Shown here piece after piece: positions 12,241 through 26,100 of a stretch of DNA of 64,000 nt. The notes under the pieces were generated by a model. That model did no database searches and was not told where the DNA came from. It was given only the letters and a program-made list of their open reading frames with translations. The stretch lies in contig CM018051.1 in NCBI GenBank assembly GCA_008638375.1, positions 41,204,177-41,268,176 on the forward strand, read 5' to 3'. A program made the translations under genes and the position numbers. Source of the DNA: Nyssa sinensis. Its lineage: Eukaryota > Streptophyta > Magnoliopsida > Cornales > Nyssaceae. Positions within the stretch are counted from its first letter, which is position 1; each line of letters starts with the position of its first letter.

Positions 12241-15226
12241 TAACTTTTATTTAACATGGAGATGAAAACTTTGACATATACAATTAAGCTGTCCAAATTA
12301 GAAATGTGAAAGATATTACGCTATGAAAACTATAACAATTGAAATATTAAAAATGTGAAACCAAAGAAATTCAAATGCATCAGAGGTTGATGCCAAACTT
12401 AGTCACACTGTAGTAAAAAAATTGCAGCGGTGATCAGAGCATAAGTCAACATTGCAAGAGGAGTGTCAAAATTTGTAAAAAGTTGGTGATAAAATTGTTG
12501 ACACTGAAACTAGAGTAGGCACAACAATGCTTGAAATCTCACGCCCTTGAGATCTATAAATAGGGGTGTTCCCCATTACAAGCGACCCATTCCAACCAAG
12601 AATGATTGGCTAGTGTAAAGTGAGAGACATTGTATGAAGGAGAAGGGGGGACAGAAAGTGAGGCTGCCAGAGGTTTAAGATAAGTCTTTCTAATGCAATC
12701 ATTATATTTTAGCTACCCCTGTGCATATATATGTACACAGACACTAGTGCACCTAGAGAAAGAAAGTGGATGTATAAATGGGTGTTTGAAAAATGTTTCC
12801 TAAACTTATTTTAATCGCTTAAGTATTAAAGTGTATGAGAAAATGAAATTATAAGGTCAAAAATGAAGCAAAATAGGTGAAAAAATTGAGTTTAAAAAAG
12901 TGACTAAAACTTACTGGTTTTCAACAAACCAGCAACTCATACAGCAAGAAAGAAGAAGAAGAAAGGAATGGGAAAAAAAAAAAGAATAGAAAAGGTCAAA
13001 GATAGAAAAAAGACAAAAAGAAAAAGAAAAAGAAAAAAAAGAAAGAGAAAATAAAATAAAATCCAACCAAGTCACGTGGGATGTGACTTGGTCTTGAACC
13101 ATACATACTATATACAAATATATAGTAATTTTAAATAATTATATTTATTATTTAATTTAATTTTATATTGTATTACTAATGTATAAATAAATTATAAAGA
13201 TAGTTTATCTTAAATTTTTTCGACGCTCCACACTCAAATACAGCATTCGTTTAAACTAATTAAATTTCAAAAACTACGATGCATATTTTAGTAAATTACA
13301 AAAATGCCCATATGCTTTATTTAATCATTAGATATGTTATGAAAATTTTAGAAAACCTTAATTTGATATTTTTAAAGGCTTTGAATCCAAATATGTGGTC
13401 TATTTTTATGAAATAAATTTTGAAAATAAATTTTTATAAATTATTCGCAATTAATGTATCCTAAATAAATTATGAAAATTTTAAGAAAGTCTATTCTTAT
13501 ATTTTTTGATGTCCTAAGCCCAATTTTGTGATCCGTTTAAGTTAAATAAATTTTTACTTATATTTTAGTACTATGGTTATATAAATACCTTTGTAAGGAT
13601 TATAAAAATTATTTTTAAGGTTTTTTTCATAATTCTAAACCAAGATTTAAAGTTTGATTAGAGCAAAGTGATCATCTAAATATACTAATATTATACAAGT
13701 ATAAAATAATATGCCACGGGGATTATAAGAATGATGATAGGTATATTAAACTCATATATGACGATTATAAGAATGATCCAATTAATGAAAATAAAAGGGC
13801 ACGAAAACTTAGATTAAGTCATGTACGACATAAAAACTTGAAATTAGTATAAACATAGAAATTGATATTAGATGACAATGAATGTATAGGACGTATTGTT
13901 AAGCAAAAAGAAACATGAGGAACGAATTGGGACGATTCAGGTGAGTAATTCTAGAACTCTGCAATGGCAATATTTTATACTCAATCTCTATGAAATTCAG
14001 TTTTGTTAACAAATGAGATATTTTACTTAGTTTTTATAACTACAATTTTGTGAGTAATTCTAAAACTTTGGAATAGTGACGTTTTATACAATTGTCTTTT
14101 GTATAGTATGAATAACATTTTCTACACAAAAGTACCATGCTACGTTATGTTATGAAAAAGTGATTTACAAGCGTGTTTATAAACTGTTTCAAAAACTAAT
14201 GGATAGAAATGTTCTAAAAAATTATGTTTTCACATACATGCCATTATACGAAGCCTCGCTGGAGGGCACATGCCATCATTAATATATGTCCTTGCTGGTA
14301 AACCCATAAGTGGTCAGAGATCTCTTCTGTTGTCACTATATATGACTAGGTCATTTGTTGACCTTCTGTTCAAAATTCGAGTTGACGCGGATTTTTCTGT
14401 TATGTTATGATGTCTTGTTCTTACTAATGGGCATGCTATGTTATGAAATGATATGAGATACGACATTATGATTATGATGCTATAATACATGATATGGCAA
14501 GCTCTATTTAAAATAAGTTTTAAGCTTCACAGAAATGTTATGATTCTAAGACGTAAATTATAATTGAAGTCGAAAGCAAGTTCATAAAGTATGTGTTTCC
14601 AAGTTTTTCAAATATGTTATAAAACCATAATGATTTCAAAAGTTATGTTTGTTTTCTCTACTATCCATGGTGTACATAAATACTTTTTTTGAAAACCCAT
14701 GATAGAGGTTAGACTTACTCACCAAATTTAGTAGTTTAGCTCACCTCATCCCCCTAACCTCCTAGGTTTTGCAATATAAGAAAAGATAAAGATAAGAGTA
14801 AAGCTTATCAAAGCTCAAAAAAGAATGAAGCCTAACGGTTTGAAAATAATGCTAGTGAAAAATTAAGAAATGGTGCTGCAAATGTAAAATGACGCTAGTG
14901 GGAAGTTAAGAAAGTTGTTACAGATGCACAATATAGGGAGACGGGATGGTTATCTCAACACTTGCCAACATTAGTGACATTGGTTGTTGATGGATTAGAT
15001 GTTCACTTGTATCTTGCCAACTGCTGGCAAGCAATTAGCATACTTACAATAAGGGAATTGGGTTATACTCTGATTGGATGTGGTTGTATTTATTATTATT
15101 TTAAAGTTGTATACGTGATGCTTTCGCAATAAAAAAATTTCTATACAACCCATTCAATTCCGTTTTAAAGGCCTTCTCGATTAGTCGAGTCCCGAATTCC
15201 GTAAAGGGTTGGGTTCGAGATGTGAC
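12241..15226 (+). mobile_element. LTR-like repeat, left end not defined
   Basis: It has TATAAATA at 12555-12562, then 'caaaaatgcccatatg'-type phrases, a GGTGAGTAATTC motif at about 13939-13950 that recurs at 51027 and 51630, and an end TTCGAGATGTGACA at 15226 resembling the ends at 3814 and 56001. No coding domain. Inferred to be another member or relative of the long-LTR family; the left boundary is arbitrary. Confidence 0.3.
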
Positions 15227-16600
15227 ATAACACCAATGGACAAATCAATGACACATTTGGATGGAGGAGCTAATGGAATTTTATTTCATATGTCATAAAA
15301 TACAAAATAAGTTTAGAATCCTTTTTTTATGAATTCCTATAGATAAAATTTAGCTTATAGTCAAAATTAAACTCTGGCTAAGATTATTATAAACTTCAAA
15401 AACTAATTCTAAACCTGTACCATCCTAAGATATGTACCTAAGGTGTCTTGCATAATATACATGACAACATTATCTTGGATTGCACACTTTTTAGGCTTGA
15501 TCGTATTTGGAGGCTTGACTTGAATCCTCAATGCGTAATTCGCATAACTTAACTAGACTGAACAAATACAAGTTCTAAGAATTGTAACATTTGAAAAAGA
15601 ATTGGTAACATATATATTACATAAATTTTTTTCCTCCTAGTTAAAACATAATAACTCATACATAAGACAATAATAATATATTAAGTTTAAGGATCACTTG
15701 CATAACTGTAACTAAAAATACTACATTGATAGATTAGTAATTTTTTTTTGGTGTGATTGATTTTATTTTTCGCACCAATTTGTGCTTTCATATTCAATTT
15801 ATTCATAGTATATGATTAAATCAATCAAATTGAATATCAGATCAATACCTATTCAGAAGACAATTATTATCTCTTTTATTTTCATTTTTTAGAATTTAGG
15901 AAAGAATATTAAATAACAATACACACAAAATGACATGTCTTCTATTGTGCATTAAAAAAAAAAAGAGAAGAAGCCTTTTAACTAAAGAGGTAATGAGACG
16001 TTCACTAAATAAGATGTCATTTTACTTTCCTCAAGTTTGAAAAATAAATATGTACAAAATTGCATGAGAAGAAAAATATTAACTAAAAAATATCCTTGTG
16101 TAGATCAAGAATTCCAATTTGCACATGCACACTTATGCATGCAGATATATACTACATACACACAAAATATGTGACAAGAAAGAGATTACAGTATACTTTA
16201 AGGGAAAGCATTGTTAAATTAATATATTTATGATGAAAATATTATTTATCACCTTGCATTGGAATAGAGAGATTTGGAAAGAAAATAAAATTTAAATTTT
16301 TTATTTTGATTTGAAAAATGCTATACGTCTCATGTATCTATCTCAATGATATAGTACTATAATATTAAGTAATTAATGTATTAGTGTAGCAAAATATAAA
16401 ATTATCATAATAAATGAATGTAATTATTAAATAATTTATATAACTTTTTTTATTAACTATTTAAATAAGGGAGAATAAGTTTTTCTTCATCCTAAGATTC
16501 CTTTCTATTTGAAGTATCATTGTTTTTTTTCCCCTTGTGCCTAACTAAAACTTTCAGACAAATTGTAAGATTCTCGTTTTCTTTCTATTTTTGAAAAAAA
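15227..16600. other. AT-rich intergenic DNA, no feature seen
   Basis: Very AT-rich sequence with short homopolymer runs. No ORF of interest, no clear repeat ends and no RNA gene were recognised. It lies directly upstream of the RING-finger gene and should hold its promoter, but I cannot point to a specific core promoter. Confidence 0.4.
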
Positions 16601-17156
16601 GAAGAGAAGAAAAAAATAAGGCGATCTTGTTTGTCCTCTGCCTCTTTCTTCTCGCGTTCTTCCAGAGGAGCGAGAAAGGAAGAGGTCAAATAATAGCTAA
16701 TGTCAAAACAATGGATCATTCACATATAATTTTCCGTTACAGTGATTGATCCTCCACAAGAGACACTACCATCGAAGAGCTTTTATCTGATTACAACGAC
16801 GCCTACAATATGCAATTCGTTACGGTCCAATCATGTCCTTCTCATTCCCATTGACTTTTATCTTTAATCTCGTTGATCGATTTAGGGTTAGGGTTTGCTG
16901 AACTTGTCGTCATCTCCTTTGATTCAAAAGTTCTTCGACGGTGTTTCGATCTCAAAGGTAAGATCTCTATCCCTTTATATGGTTATCATCCATCATCAGC
17001 ATCCTTTTCTTATTATCAATATGTTATAGCGATTGTTACTTCATTCATTTTACGCGTTACATTGGAAATGTTTCGGTTATAATTATCTGTTCTATTTATG
17101 TTACTGAACTGACAAATTTGGTCAGAGTTAGGGTTAGGGTTAGGACATCAACGCGA
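16600..17156 (+). promoter_or_regulatory. 5' leader of the RING gene with telo-box motifs and a leader intron
   Basis: A plant telo-box (TTTAGGGTTAGGGTTT) lies at 16881-16896, and a second TTAGGG run at 17128-17144. Telo-boxes are known in leaders and promoters of plant genes expressed in dividing tissue. A likely leader intron runs from the donor after CTCAAAG (GTAAGATC, first base 16958) to the acceptor TTGGTCAG ending at 17125. The second TTAGGG run then starts the next exon, just upstream of ATG 17157. The transcription start cannot be fixed from sequence. Confidence 0.5.
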
Positions 17157-20100
17157 ATGGAAGCGTCCGGTGGCAATTCGGACGTGTTCAGAGGTTCATC
17201 GGCAATTAGTAATTCGAGAAGATACGGATTGCAGTTATCTGCTGCGAATTTTTTCCGTTCACCGCTGTCTACGTTGTTGGAATACTCGGGCATTCTACGA
17301 ACCAGGGCAAATCACCCGGAATCTGACAGTCTGATAAACAGTGGCGTTTCTGTTGGTTTTCGGGACCATATTCACAATGATCCTGTGACGACTGCTGGGA
17401 ATGATGGAGAGGTTTCAATTAGGATAATCGGTGCCAGCGAACAAGAGCACGATAGGGTTGGCGCTGTGTTGCCTTCTTCAACAGTTGCGCAGGTGAGGGA
17501 ACTGACCTCACATAATGAAGTATTTGTCCAGCCTATGACTAGAACGGCATCAACCACGTCTATGTCATCGGCATTAGATGTTCAGGGGGATTCCAGGAGT
17601 GATCGTGGGGCAGGAGAGAGTATTTCACAATCACTAAATGGAGGTGTTGATGGGGAGGCTGTGGATGGGGCTGCGGTTAATAACAGGGATTCTTCTTACC
17701 AGAGATACGACATACAGCAGGCTGCTAAGTGGTTTGAGCAAGTGCTTCCTTTCTCTTTGCTTCTGTTGGTGGTTTTCATCCGGCAGCATTTGCAAGGTAT
17801 TTTCCTTTAGTTCCGTCTTTAAATTGTTAGCTGCAGTAGCCATTGTTCAAAGTGGGTGACGTGAGCATGGTTCTAGCTATAAATTATGTCTTAGTACTTC
17901 CAAGATGAATTTGTAGTCGGATTTCTTTTATTTGTCATGTACTATGACAATTATCAGTTTTGACTTTGTTGAGATCTTTCTAGTTTAGTACATCATCACA
18001 CTTATTTTTGTGAACTAACACTTTGGAGTTTAAACTTTTGACCTTTGAGATGACACCCGACTTGAATACCAATTAGGTTTTGTGGTCTTATTGAGATTCA
18101 AATATATGCTATTTGTAACTTCTAAGGAACAAGTGCATATGCCTTTGCTTATCTTCCTACCAGTGGAAAAACTTTTATGGCACGCGTTCATGATGGATAT
18201 TTCATTACATGTTTGTGCTCTAGATAAATTACAGAGATAGGATGTAAGAAATTGAATTATTCCTTACCAGTTTCATTGGAATTTGATGAAGAATTAACTA
18301 GTTAAGTGGATTAAAAATTAAGGCTATGCTTAATGGATATACAAATTTGATTGGTGTGCTCAAATAGTTATAGATGGTATATATTGTTTTGCAAATGCAA
18401 TTAAACTTATTATGAGGAGGTTCTCTATGAAGAAAGTAATGATAAACATGGAATGGAGCTCATTGGCTGTTGGTATCGCTCTTCCCTGCCCATGGGTGTA
18501 GCTTATGATCCTTTTTTCGTACAAAATTGTTTTCTCACCTTACTTTTTTGTTACTTTTTTTATATGTTATCTTTTTCCTTGTACGAAATTGTATTTTTTT
18601 TTGGGTACATGTAGTGTTTTTTTCCTTTCATCTTTTTTTTTTTCCCTTTTTTTTTTCCCATTCTAGCAAGGAAGCCAAGAGGCCTAAGACATAGAGAGAG
18701 AGAAAGAGAAAGGGTGAGAGAGGAGGAGAGCAGATGTTACACAATTGTCGTTGACCACCTCTGGTTGCTAGGATGTACTCTTCCTCCTCCTTCCTTTTCT
18801 TGTTATTGTTGTTGTTGTTAACATTGATCTTTCTTCTTCCTTTTCCTCGTCCTCCTCCTCTAATTCTTAATCCTGATCTCTATTGATTTCCCTTTAAAGG
18901 AAAATTTGTATGCACCTCTCTCTTGCTCGCTCAAAACCAATTCCCTATGATCAAGGACTTTGGGTTGAAAAAAGGGGGATTATTGTGATTTGAAAACTTT
19001 TATATGAAAATATAGGAATTTGTATTCACCCCTCTCTCTCAAATTATGATTATTTGATCATAAAAGTATGAATGTATACATAAAAAGGTGCCCGAGGGGG
19101 CCAAATGACCATAACTAAAGTTTTTTTTTTTTTTTTTTTTTTGGGGGGGGGGGGGATTAAAATTTTAGATTTAAATTTGTCTCTATAAAGTGTATTTTCT
19201 TGAAAAGGTAGTGGCATGATCTCGTCATCCTCCAAACACAAGATTAGAATGTCATGTCATTTATCATGTACCAAACACTGGATAGGATCATCTCATATCC
19301 CTTGGATATGATAGAAAATCATATATTGAGATATTGTATCCTACTAAGCCCATTACACATATATCCGGTATGCCAAACATGGCCCAAGTGATTTTCTCAA
19401 CCGAGTTAAGAAAGGACATTTAATCAAATTATAACCTAAAGCATGGCTATTGACTAATTTGCCACCTCTTTCAAAATTTTGGTTTGAACTTTTCTTAATT
19501 TTTATTTCCTTTTGCATCATATGCGTCCATGGTTGCCCTTTTCTACCCCATCATTTTGATCTGCTTCAAAACATTTCGCCTTATCACCATCACCTGTTCC
19601 TTTTTCATTTCGTCCAAAATTTGTACAAACAACTTTCTAAGCGAATCGTGAACTCTCCTCCCTTACTACCATTTCACTTCACCCCATCATCCTACCCTCC
19701 CTCATCTCCACCATGCCTAATAATTCCAAAAAAAGATTCAACCTCCCTTATTTGCCAATAAAAAAAAATGTCACCCGAATTGAGGACTCCATGCCTCCCC
19801 CCCTACCTCCTTTACACAGTTTGCCACCACCACATCCTTGTTTAAAGCATGCTGAAAAAGATTGGGAAATCTATCTTTCAAATTGTCCTTCCCCAACCAT
19901 ATGTCCTTCCAAAATTTCACTCTCAATCCTTCCCCCACCTAAAATCGAATATGCCGAGTAAATACATCTTGCCCTTTGTTGATAGTTTTCCGTGCTCCAC
20001 ATCCATACGCTTCCTTAGCTTCACAGGACAACCAACTCCCCTCACACCCACATTTGACATCAATCACTTCTCTCCATAGTGCTTGATTCTCTGTAGCAAA

Positions 20101-23100
20101 CCTCCATAACCATTTTCCTAAAAGTGTTTGATTAAACACATGAAAGTCTTTAAGCTCCAAACCTCCCTCAATTATAGGAATTTTCACCTTCGCCCAACCC
20201 ACCAAGTGAAATTTTCATTCTTCTTCCTTGCCACCCCAAAGAAAGTCTTGCTCAATCTTCTATAGTTTCTTCTTCACTGACATAGGCATCGGAAACAACG
20301 ACATGTAGTACGTGGAAGATTCTCCATTGTGCTTCCGATGAGAGTAACTTTAACTTTACCCCCTTTCGAGAGGTACTATCACTTCCTACCCTGCCAATTT
20401 CTTCTAAAATCTCTCCACCATCGCTTCCCATGCCTTTTAGATTTCACTGGAGCTCCTAGAGGAAGACCCAGATAAACAGCAGGAAAACATCCCACCTCAT
20501 AGTGCTCACGCCCCACACCAATTGCCATCTCTCCAATACCCTCCACCTCTCCCCATTGGGACTACCTTGCTCTTGTGAAAATCCACCCCTAAGCTCGAGA
20601 CAACCTCAAAGCAAATCAAAATGCATATCTAATACCTCAACCGAGCTTCCTCCGCATGATAGAATATTGTGTCATCTGCAAACAAAAGATGAGAAATCTA
20701 TAGCTCCCCCCCCCCCCCCCCCTCAAAAAAAAAAGGATTTAAATCATGGTCACGGTGTAACAATATCGGGAGTATCAGGTCATCTGTAACAGAAATCGGA
20801 AACCGTAACTGTGAATTTTTTCAAACACTAGCAAATTTCTTAAAAATTACTGATATGCCTATCTTGATTATAATGTATCACATTTTAATATTTTTTATTG
20901 TTATATTTCAAATTTTTAACACTTTAGAAAATATATTTTTTAAATAATACCTAAGAAAATATTTTATTATTTTTAAAAAATTTTAAAGTTAAAACTAATA
21001 CAAACTATTTTTAAATTTGAATAACATTACAACAAGTAATATAAATAATAACATAAAATGATTATAAGCATGAAAGTTAATCTAGTGTAATTAGTTATGG
21101 AATAATTTTTTTTTTTTAAGGCCAAAAGACCTTTTTGATGTGGTATTGGCTTGAATATTTTGGTAACCTTTTTCAAAATTTTGGATTATTTTGTTAAGTA
21201 TATCTTTTGTTTGTAAATTTTATAAAAATAAAAATCATAAGAATTTTGCAAAAAAAAAATTAAAATTAAAAATTTGAAAAAAAAATGTAACAGGCCTATA
21301 ATGGCCGTAATGGTCCTATAATGGCCCGTAACAGGTGTAACGGCTGATACAACTGTGAATTTTGGTCACAACGATATATCGACCTTTAATGGTATCAGAG
21401 GGTAAAAAAATCAATATGATACGTAACAGCCGTTGTTTCCTACAGTTCTACCACAAAGCCCCTTAACAATCCACCAGCCACAGCTTGTCCACCATCCTGT
21501 TCAGCGCTTCCATTACAATCACAAAAAGGAACGGAGACAATGTATCTCCCTGTCGCAAGCCCTTGGAAGAGCTAAAGAAGCTTGCCGGAGTTCAAATACT
21601 TTTAAAACATCTTGGCATGCCAATTATTTTTTAAAACATCATGTGTCTTAAAAAAAATAACTCCTGACATATGTCTAGTAGGGTGCTGTAGTTTCTGTTA
21701 CTCTGTATAGTAATGTATCTCTATAGGCAATTAGGACGCTGACCTGAAGTTCTGCTCATCAGAATTTTGATTTTGAGCATTGTATATATAGTGCTAGTGG
21801 CCATTAAATTTTCCATTTTGGTTGAATATTTATTTTTTGTAGTTAGTTTTCTTTAAGTTATTTGACTGTTGACTTGTTGCAAGGATTGCAGGCTTTTTTG
21901 TAACAATTTGGATTGCTGCTGTCATGTTCAAGTCGAACGATATTCTAAGGAAGCAGACAGCTCTGAAGGTGGTGTAACATATCCTTTCATATTCTGAACT
22001 TATTGATTTGCTAAGCTGCGAGTCAGAACAGTTATTGTCATCTTTTAGTTTAACATGGATCTGATTATTAAGCATAGAAAGTGTTGCTATCTGCAGGGAG
22101 AGAGGAAGATACCTCTCCTTATTGGTATCTCACTTGTGTTCATGCTTCATGTGGTTGGTATTTACTGGTGGTTTCGGAACGATGATCTTTTGTATCCATT
22201 GGTCATGCTTCCTCCAAAAGCTATACCACCTTTTTGGCATGCCATATTCGTCATCATGGTGAATGGTTAGTTCTCGTCGCTGATTCTTATTATGGCTACT
22301 GTTCTCAATTGATGCAATATATATTATGGTGTAATGGAGAAATTTTTGCAGTTCCACTATTTGGTCTCATAATACTTGGATTTTTGTTGGTTTGTTTCCA
22401 TTTTTAGGTTTTGCTTAACACATTTTGTTTGATAAGTAAAGAGTATATCAGCTGGCATAACACCTGCATCCATTTGTATCATTCTTGGGCAATCATAATT
22501 TTTTTTGTTTGTTCGGTGTGTGGGGGGGTTGTTGGTAAGCCATGGGAACGTGTTAGAGCCTTAGTGACCGGTATAATGCTTATTTACTTCATTGTAACAC
22601 CTAGAGGTGTAAAATATGTTAATTTCTCCTAGGGTAGGTCGTGTTCTTAACCCTTTGGAAACTTTCATCTTTTGTGTTTTCCACTTCTCCCGATATTAGT
22701 AGGCTTTGTACATAGTTTTGGTAAAATAAATATTCAGGAGTGTGTGTGTGTGTATAGATGTATGTATACATGTTGACGCATTTAGGAATATAATGTAAAT
22801 ATATGTCTATGTATATTTACATTACATAGAATCTAAGTTGAGCATGATTTAAGTTCGCCTTTCTTCTTTTTGCTTCCATATTTTATGTGCAGCATCTGAT
22901 TCATATCAAATGTGGTTGTCCATTGTTTTCCTCAATTTTTAATGCACATTTCTTAATGAAACAGAATTGATATTTGTTCCTTATTCATATTTTCAAGGTT
23001 TTTATCTGGATGGAGTTACTCTTCTCTATGGGTTTGTTAGTCATCTTTCAGTGCTTTAGGAGAATTTCTTAAGAGTCAATTTTGTTGCAGATACTTTGGT

Positions 23101-26100
23101 CCGTCAAGCAGCAATGGTTTTCAAGTGTATTCTACTGATGTATTACAAAAACAGCAAAGGGCGAAATTATCGTAAGCAGGTGAGGTAATGTGGATTGTAT
23201 ATTCAGATGATTCATTTAGGTGATAAATATTCTTTGGAATGCCATTACACTCTGAATGTAGAATTATTGTTTTACAGGGTCAAATGCTAACTTTGGTTGA
23301 GTATCTGCTACTGCTGTACCGTGCCTTGCTGCCAGCACCAGTCTGGTACCGTTTCTTCTTGAACAAAGAATATGGGAGCCTCTTTTCGTCATTAATTACT
23401 GGATTGTATTTAACTTTCAAGCTGACATCTGTTGTTGAGAAGGTAAGATTTTCTCTGAATATACGTTCCTCATTCCAAACATTTTTTGTCCTTCGGAAAT
23501 TTGTTACCTCATACATATACATTCTGTATTCTTTTTCTTCACTAATATCCGTTGGGGTTGCCTGTATTTAGGTGCAATCCTTCTTTGCTGCTGTAAAGGC
23601 GTTGTCTCTTAAAGAGATCCATTATGGGGCTTATGCAACGTCAGAGCAGGTAGTGCCATTTCTCTTCTTTTCTTTTTTTTGTTGATTAGTAAGAGAGTAA
23701 TAATATAAAAGGTGCCCAAGGGGGGCAAAACCTATTACACACTAATCTAGCTTTACATAGGTCTTAAAGACGCCAACAAATCGACTATAAAAATGACATT
23801 TACAGGATAAGCCTCATTGGCCCAAAAAAATAATAAACATAAAAAGTGATCTTTGAAAGACACAAGTGATTGCTCCATATCTTCAAAAAGACGCCTATTT
23901 CTTTCATTCCAAATGCTCCTAAATAAGACAAATAGGAGCTACCCTCCAAGTATTCTTTGCTTTTCTACCTAACTTACATCCCGTCCATGCCAACAAAAGA
24001 TCCCTCATAGTCCTTGGCATAACCCAAGACAACCCGAACATAACAATAATCATATCCCAACAATCCCGGATCACATGACAATGCATGAGTATACGATCGA
24101 TACTCTCTTCCTCTTTCTTGCAAAAATAGCACCTGCTTGCCATCTGAAAACCTCTCTTCATATTTTTCGCAGTCAAAATAGTTTTCCAAGAGGCCTCCCA
24201 AACAAAAAAGGAAGCTCTAGGAGGCGCTTTGGATTGCCAAATGATAGTGCCAAGGGAAATCCACGACCTCAAACCTAGACAAGCTTATGTAATAGGATTT
24301 CACTGAAAAAACCTTTTTATTCATCGTCCACACCAGCTTATCCTCCCTTACTGGCACAACTCTGAAATTCTGCATGTGGCTTAGGAAAGCAGCCACCTCC
24401 TCCATCTTCCAATAAAAAAAGGTTTCTCCTAAATCTAGGACTCGAAGCCCTTACCTCCCCTGCCCCCTCGTACCACTCCCCAACCACCGCGCCTTTGACA
24501 CACGCCAACCCATACAAAATAGGAAAAGTTTCCTTTAAAGGTAATTCCCCACACCACACATCCTCCCAAAACTTGACTCTCAGCCCATCACCCACATCAA
24601 ATCTAGTCCTAGCATTGAAATCCACCTGGTCTCCTCTAATAGCACCCCACAACCCCTAACCCCTAGGCCCCTCCACGTGTGAGAACACCACCCACCCTCC
24701 ATACACCCATATTTAGAAACAATCACCTCTCTCCACAAAGCCCCCCTCACCCACACCAAACCTCTACAGCCACTTACCCTGAAGAGATTTGTTAAACACC
24801 CTCAAATCTTTAACTCCCAACCCCTCTAAAGACATAGGCCTTTTGACTTTGTCCCATCTCACCAAGTGAACTCTCCTCCCCTCACCCTCACCCTCACCCT
24901 CTTGACCCCACAACAAATTCCTCTGAATTTTTTCCCGCTTCCTACTAATTGAAACTGGAATAGGAAATAAAGACATGAAATATGTGGGGAGGTTCCCCTA
25001 AACAGCTCTTCATTAGGGTGTCTCCCTCCCTTCGAAAGAAGCTGGCCCTTCCAACTTGCCAAGCGACATTGAAACCTACCTATCATAGGATCCCAGACTT
25101 GCCGAATATCTTGTTGTGGTTCTCAGGGGAAGACCCAGGTAAGTCAGAGGGAAGAACTCCACCTTACATCCCAAGGTACTAGCTAACACCTGCACGCCTT
25201 CCACTTCCCACTTGGAACAATACTGCTCTTTGCTAAGTTAATTTGAAGACCTGACACAACTTCAAAGCATACCAAAATACATCGGATAAAATGCAATTGT
25301 CTAACAGACGACTCATAAAAGATAATTGTATCATCGACAAATAACAAGTGAGAAATATCAACCCTTCCATCCCTCTCGCTTTGCACTGACAACCCCTTCA
25401 ACATTACCATGCCTTCCGCTCTACTCATAAAATGACTTAATGCTTCCATGAAAATAACAAACAACAGGGGAGAGGGTCCCCTTGTCTCAGCTCTCGAGAG
25501 GAACGAAAAAACCTACAGGAGACTCCTTGACCAAGACTGAGAAGGACTGAAGTGATACACATCTCCACCCATTTCTGCCACTTCTGACCGAAACCCATCT
25601 TGGCCAACATAACTAACACAAAATTCCAATTAACATGATCACAAACATTCTCAATATCCAACTTGCAAACCAACCCCTTTCGCCTTTGTTTTCTTTTCGA
25701 GTCAATACATTCATTAGCAATAAGAGCCGCGTCCAAGATCTCTACCCTCCACAGAAGCATTCTGACTAGGAGAGATAATTCTACCCAAAACCTTCTTCAA
25801 TCTCAAAGAAATAACTTTTTCCAACAACTTGTAAATTCCTCCCACAAGGCTAATGGGACGATAGTCCTTTATGTTATCCGCCCCCTCTCTTTTGGGGATA
25901 AGGGCGATAAATGAAGCATTAAGACTCGGTTCAAAACAACCATCTCTGTGAAAGCATTGAAAAATTGCCATCACATCCCCTTTGACTATGCCCCAACACT
26001 TTTTGAAAAAGGCCATAGAAAAGCCATTTGGACCTGAAGCTTTATCCCCATCACAATATTCTAGAGCTCTCAACACTTCCTCTTCCGAAAAAGGAAATTT

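Noticed and set aside
16873..17082. 69-residue + strand ORF upstream of the RING gene
   Set aside because: It spans the proposed leader intron donor and has no family resemblance; treated as leader sequence.
17127..17145. TTAGGG repeats as an interstitial telomere
   Set aside because: Only three units, next to a coding start, and with a matching telo-box upstream; a leader motif is the simpler reading.
21390..21400. TGGTATCAGAG, identical to the core of a tRNA-Met primer-binding site
   Set aside because: No LTR end lies beside it on either strand, so it is probably chance.
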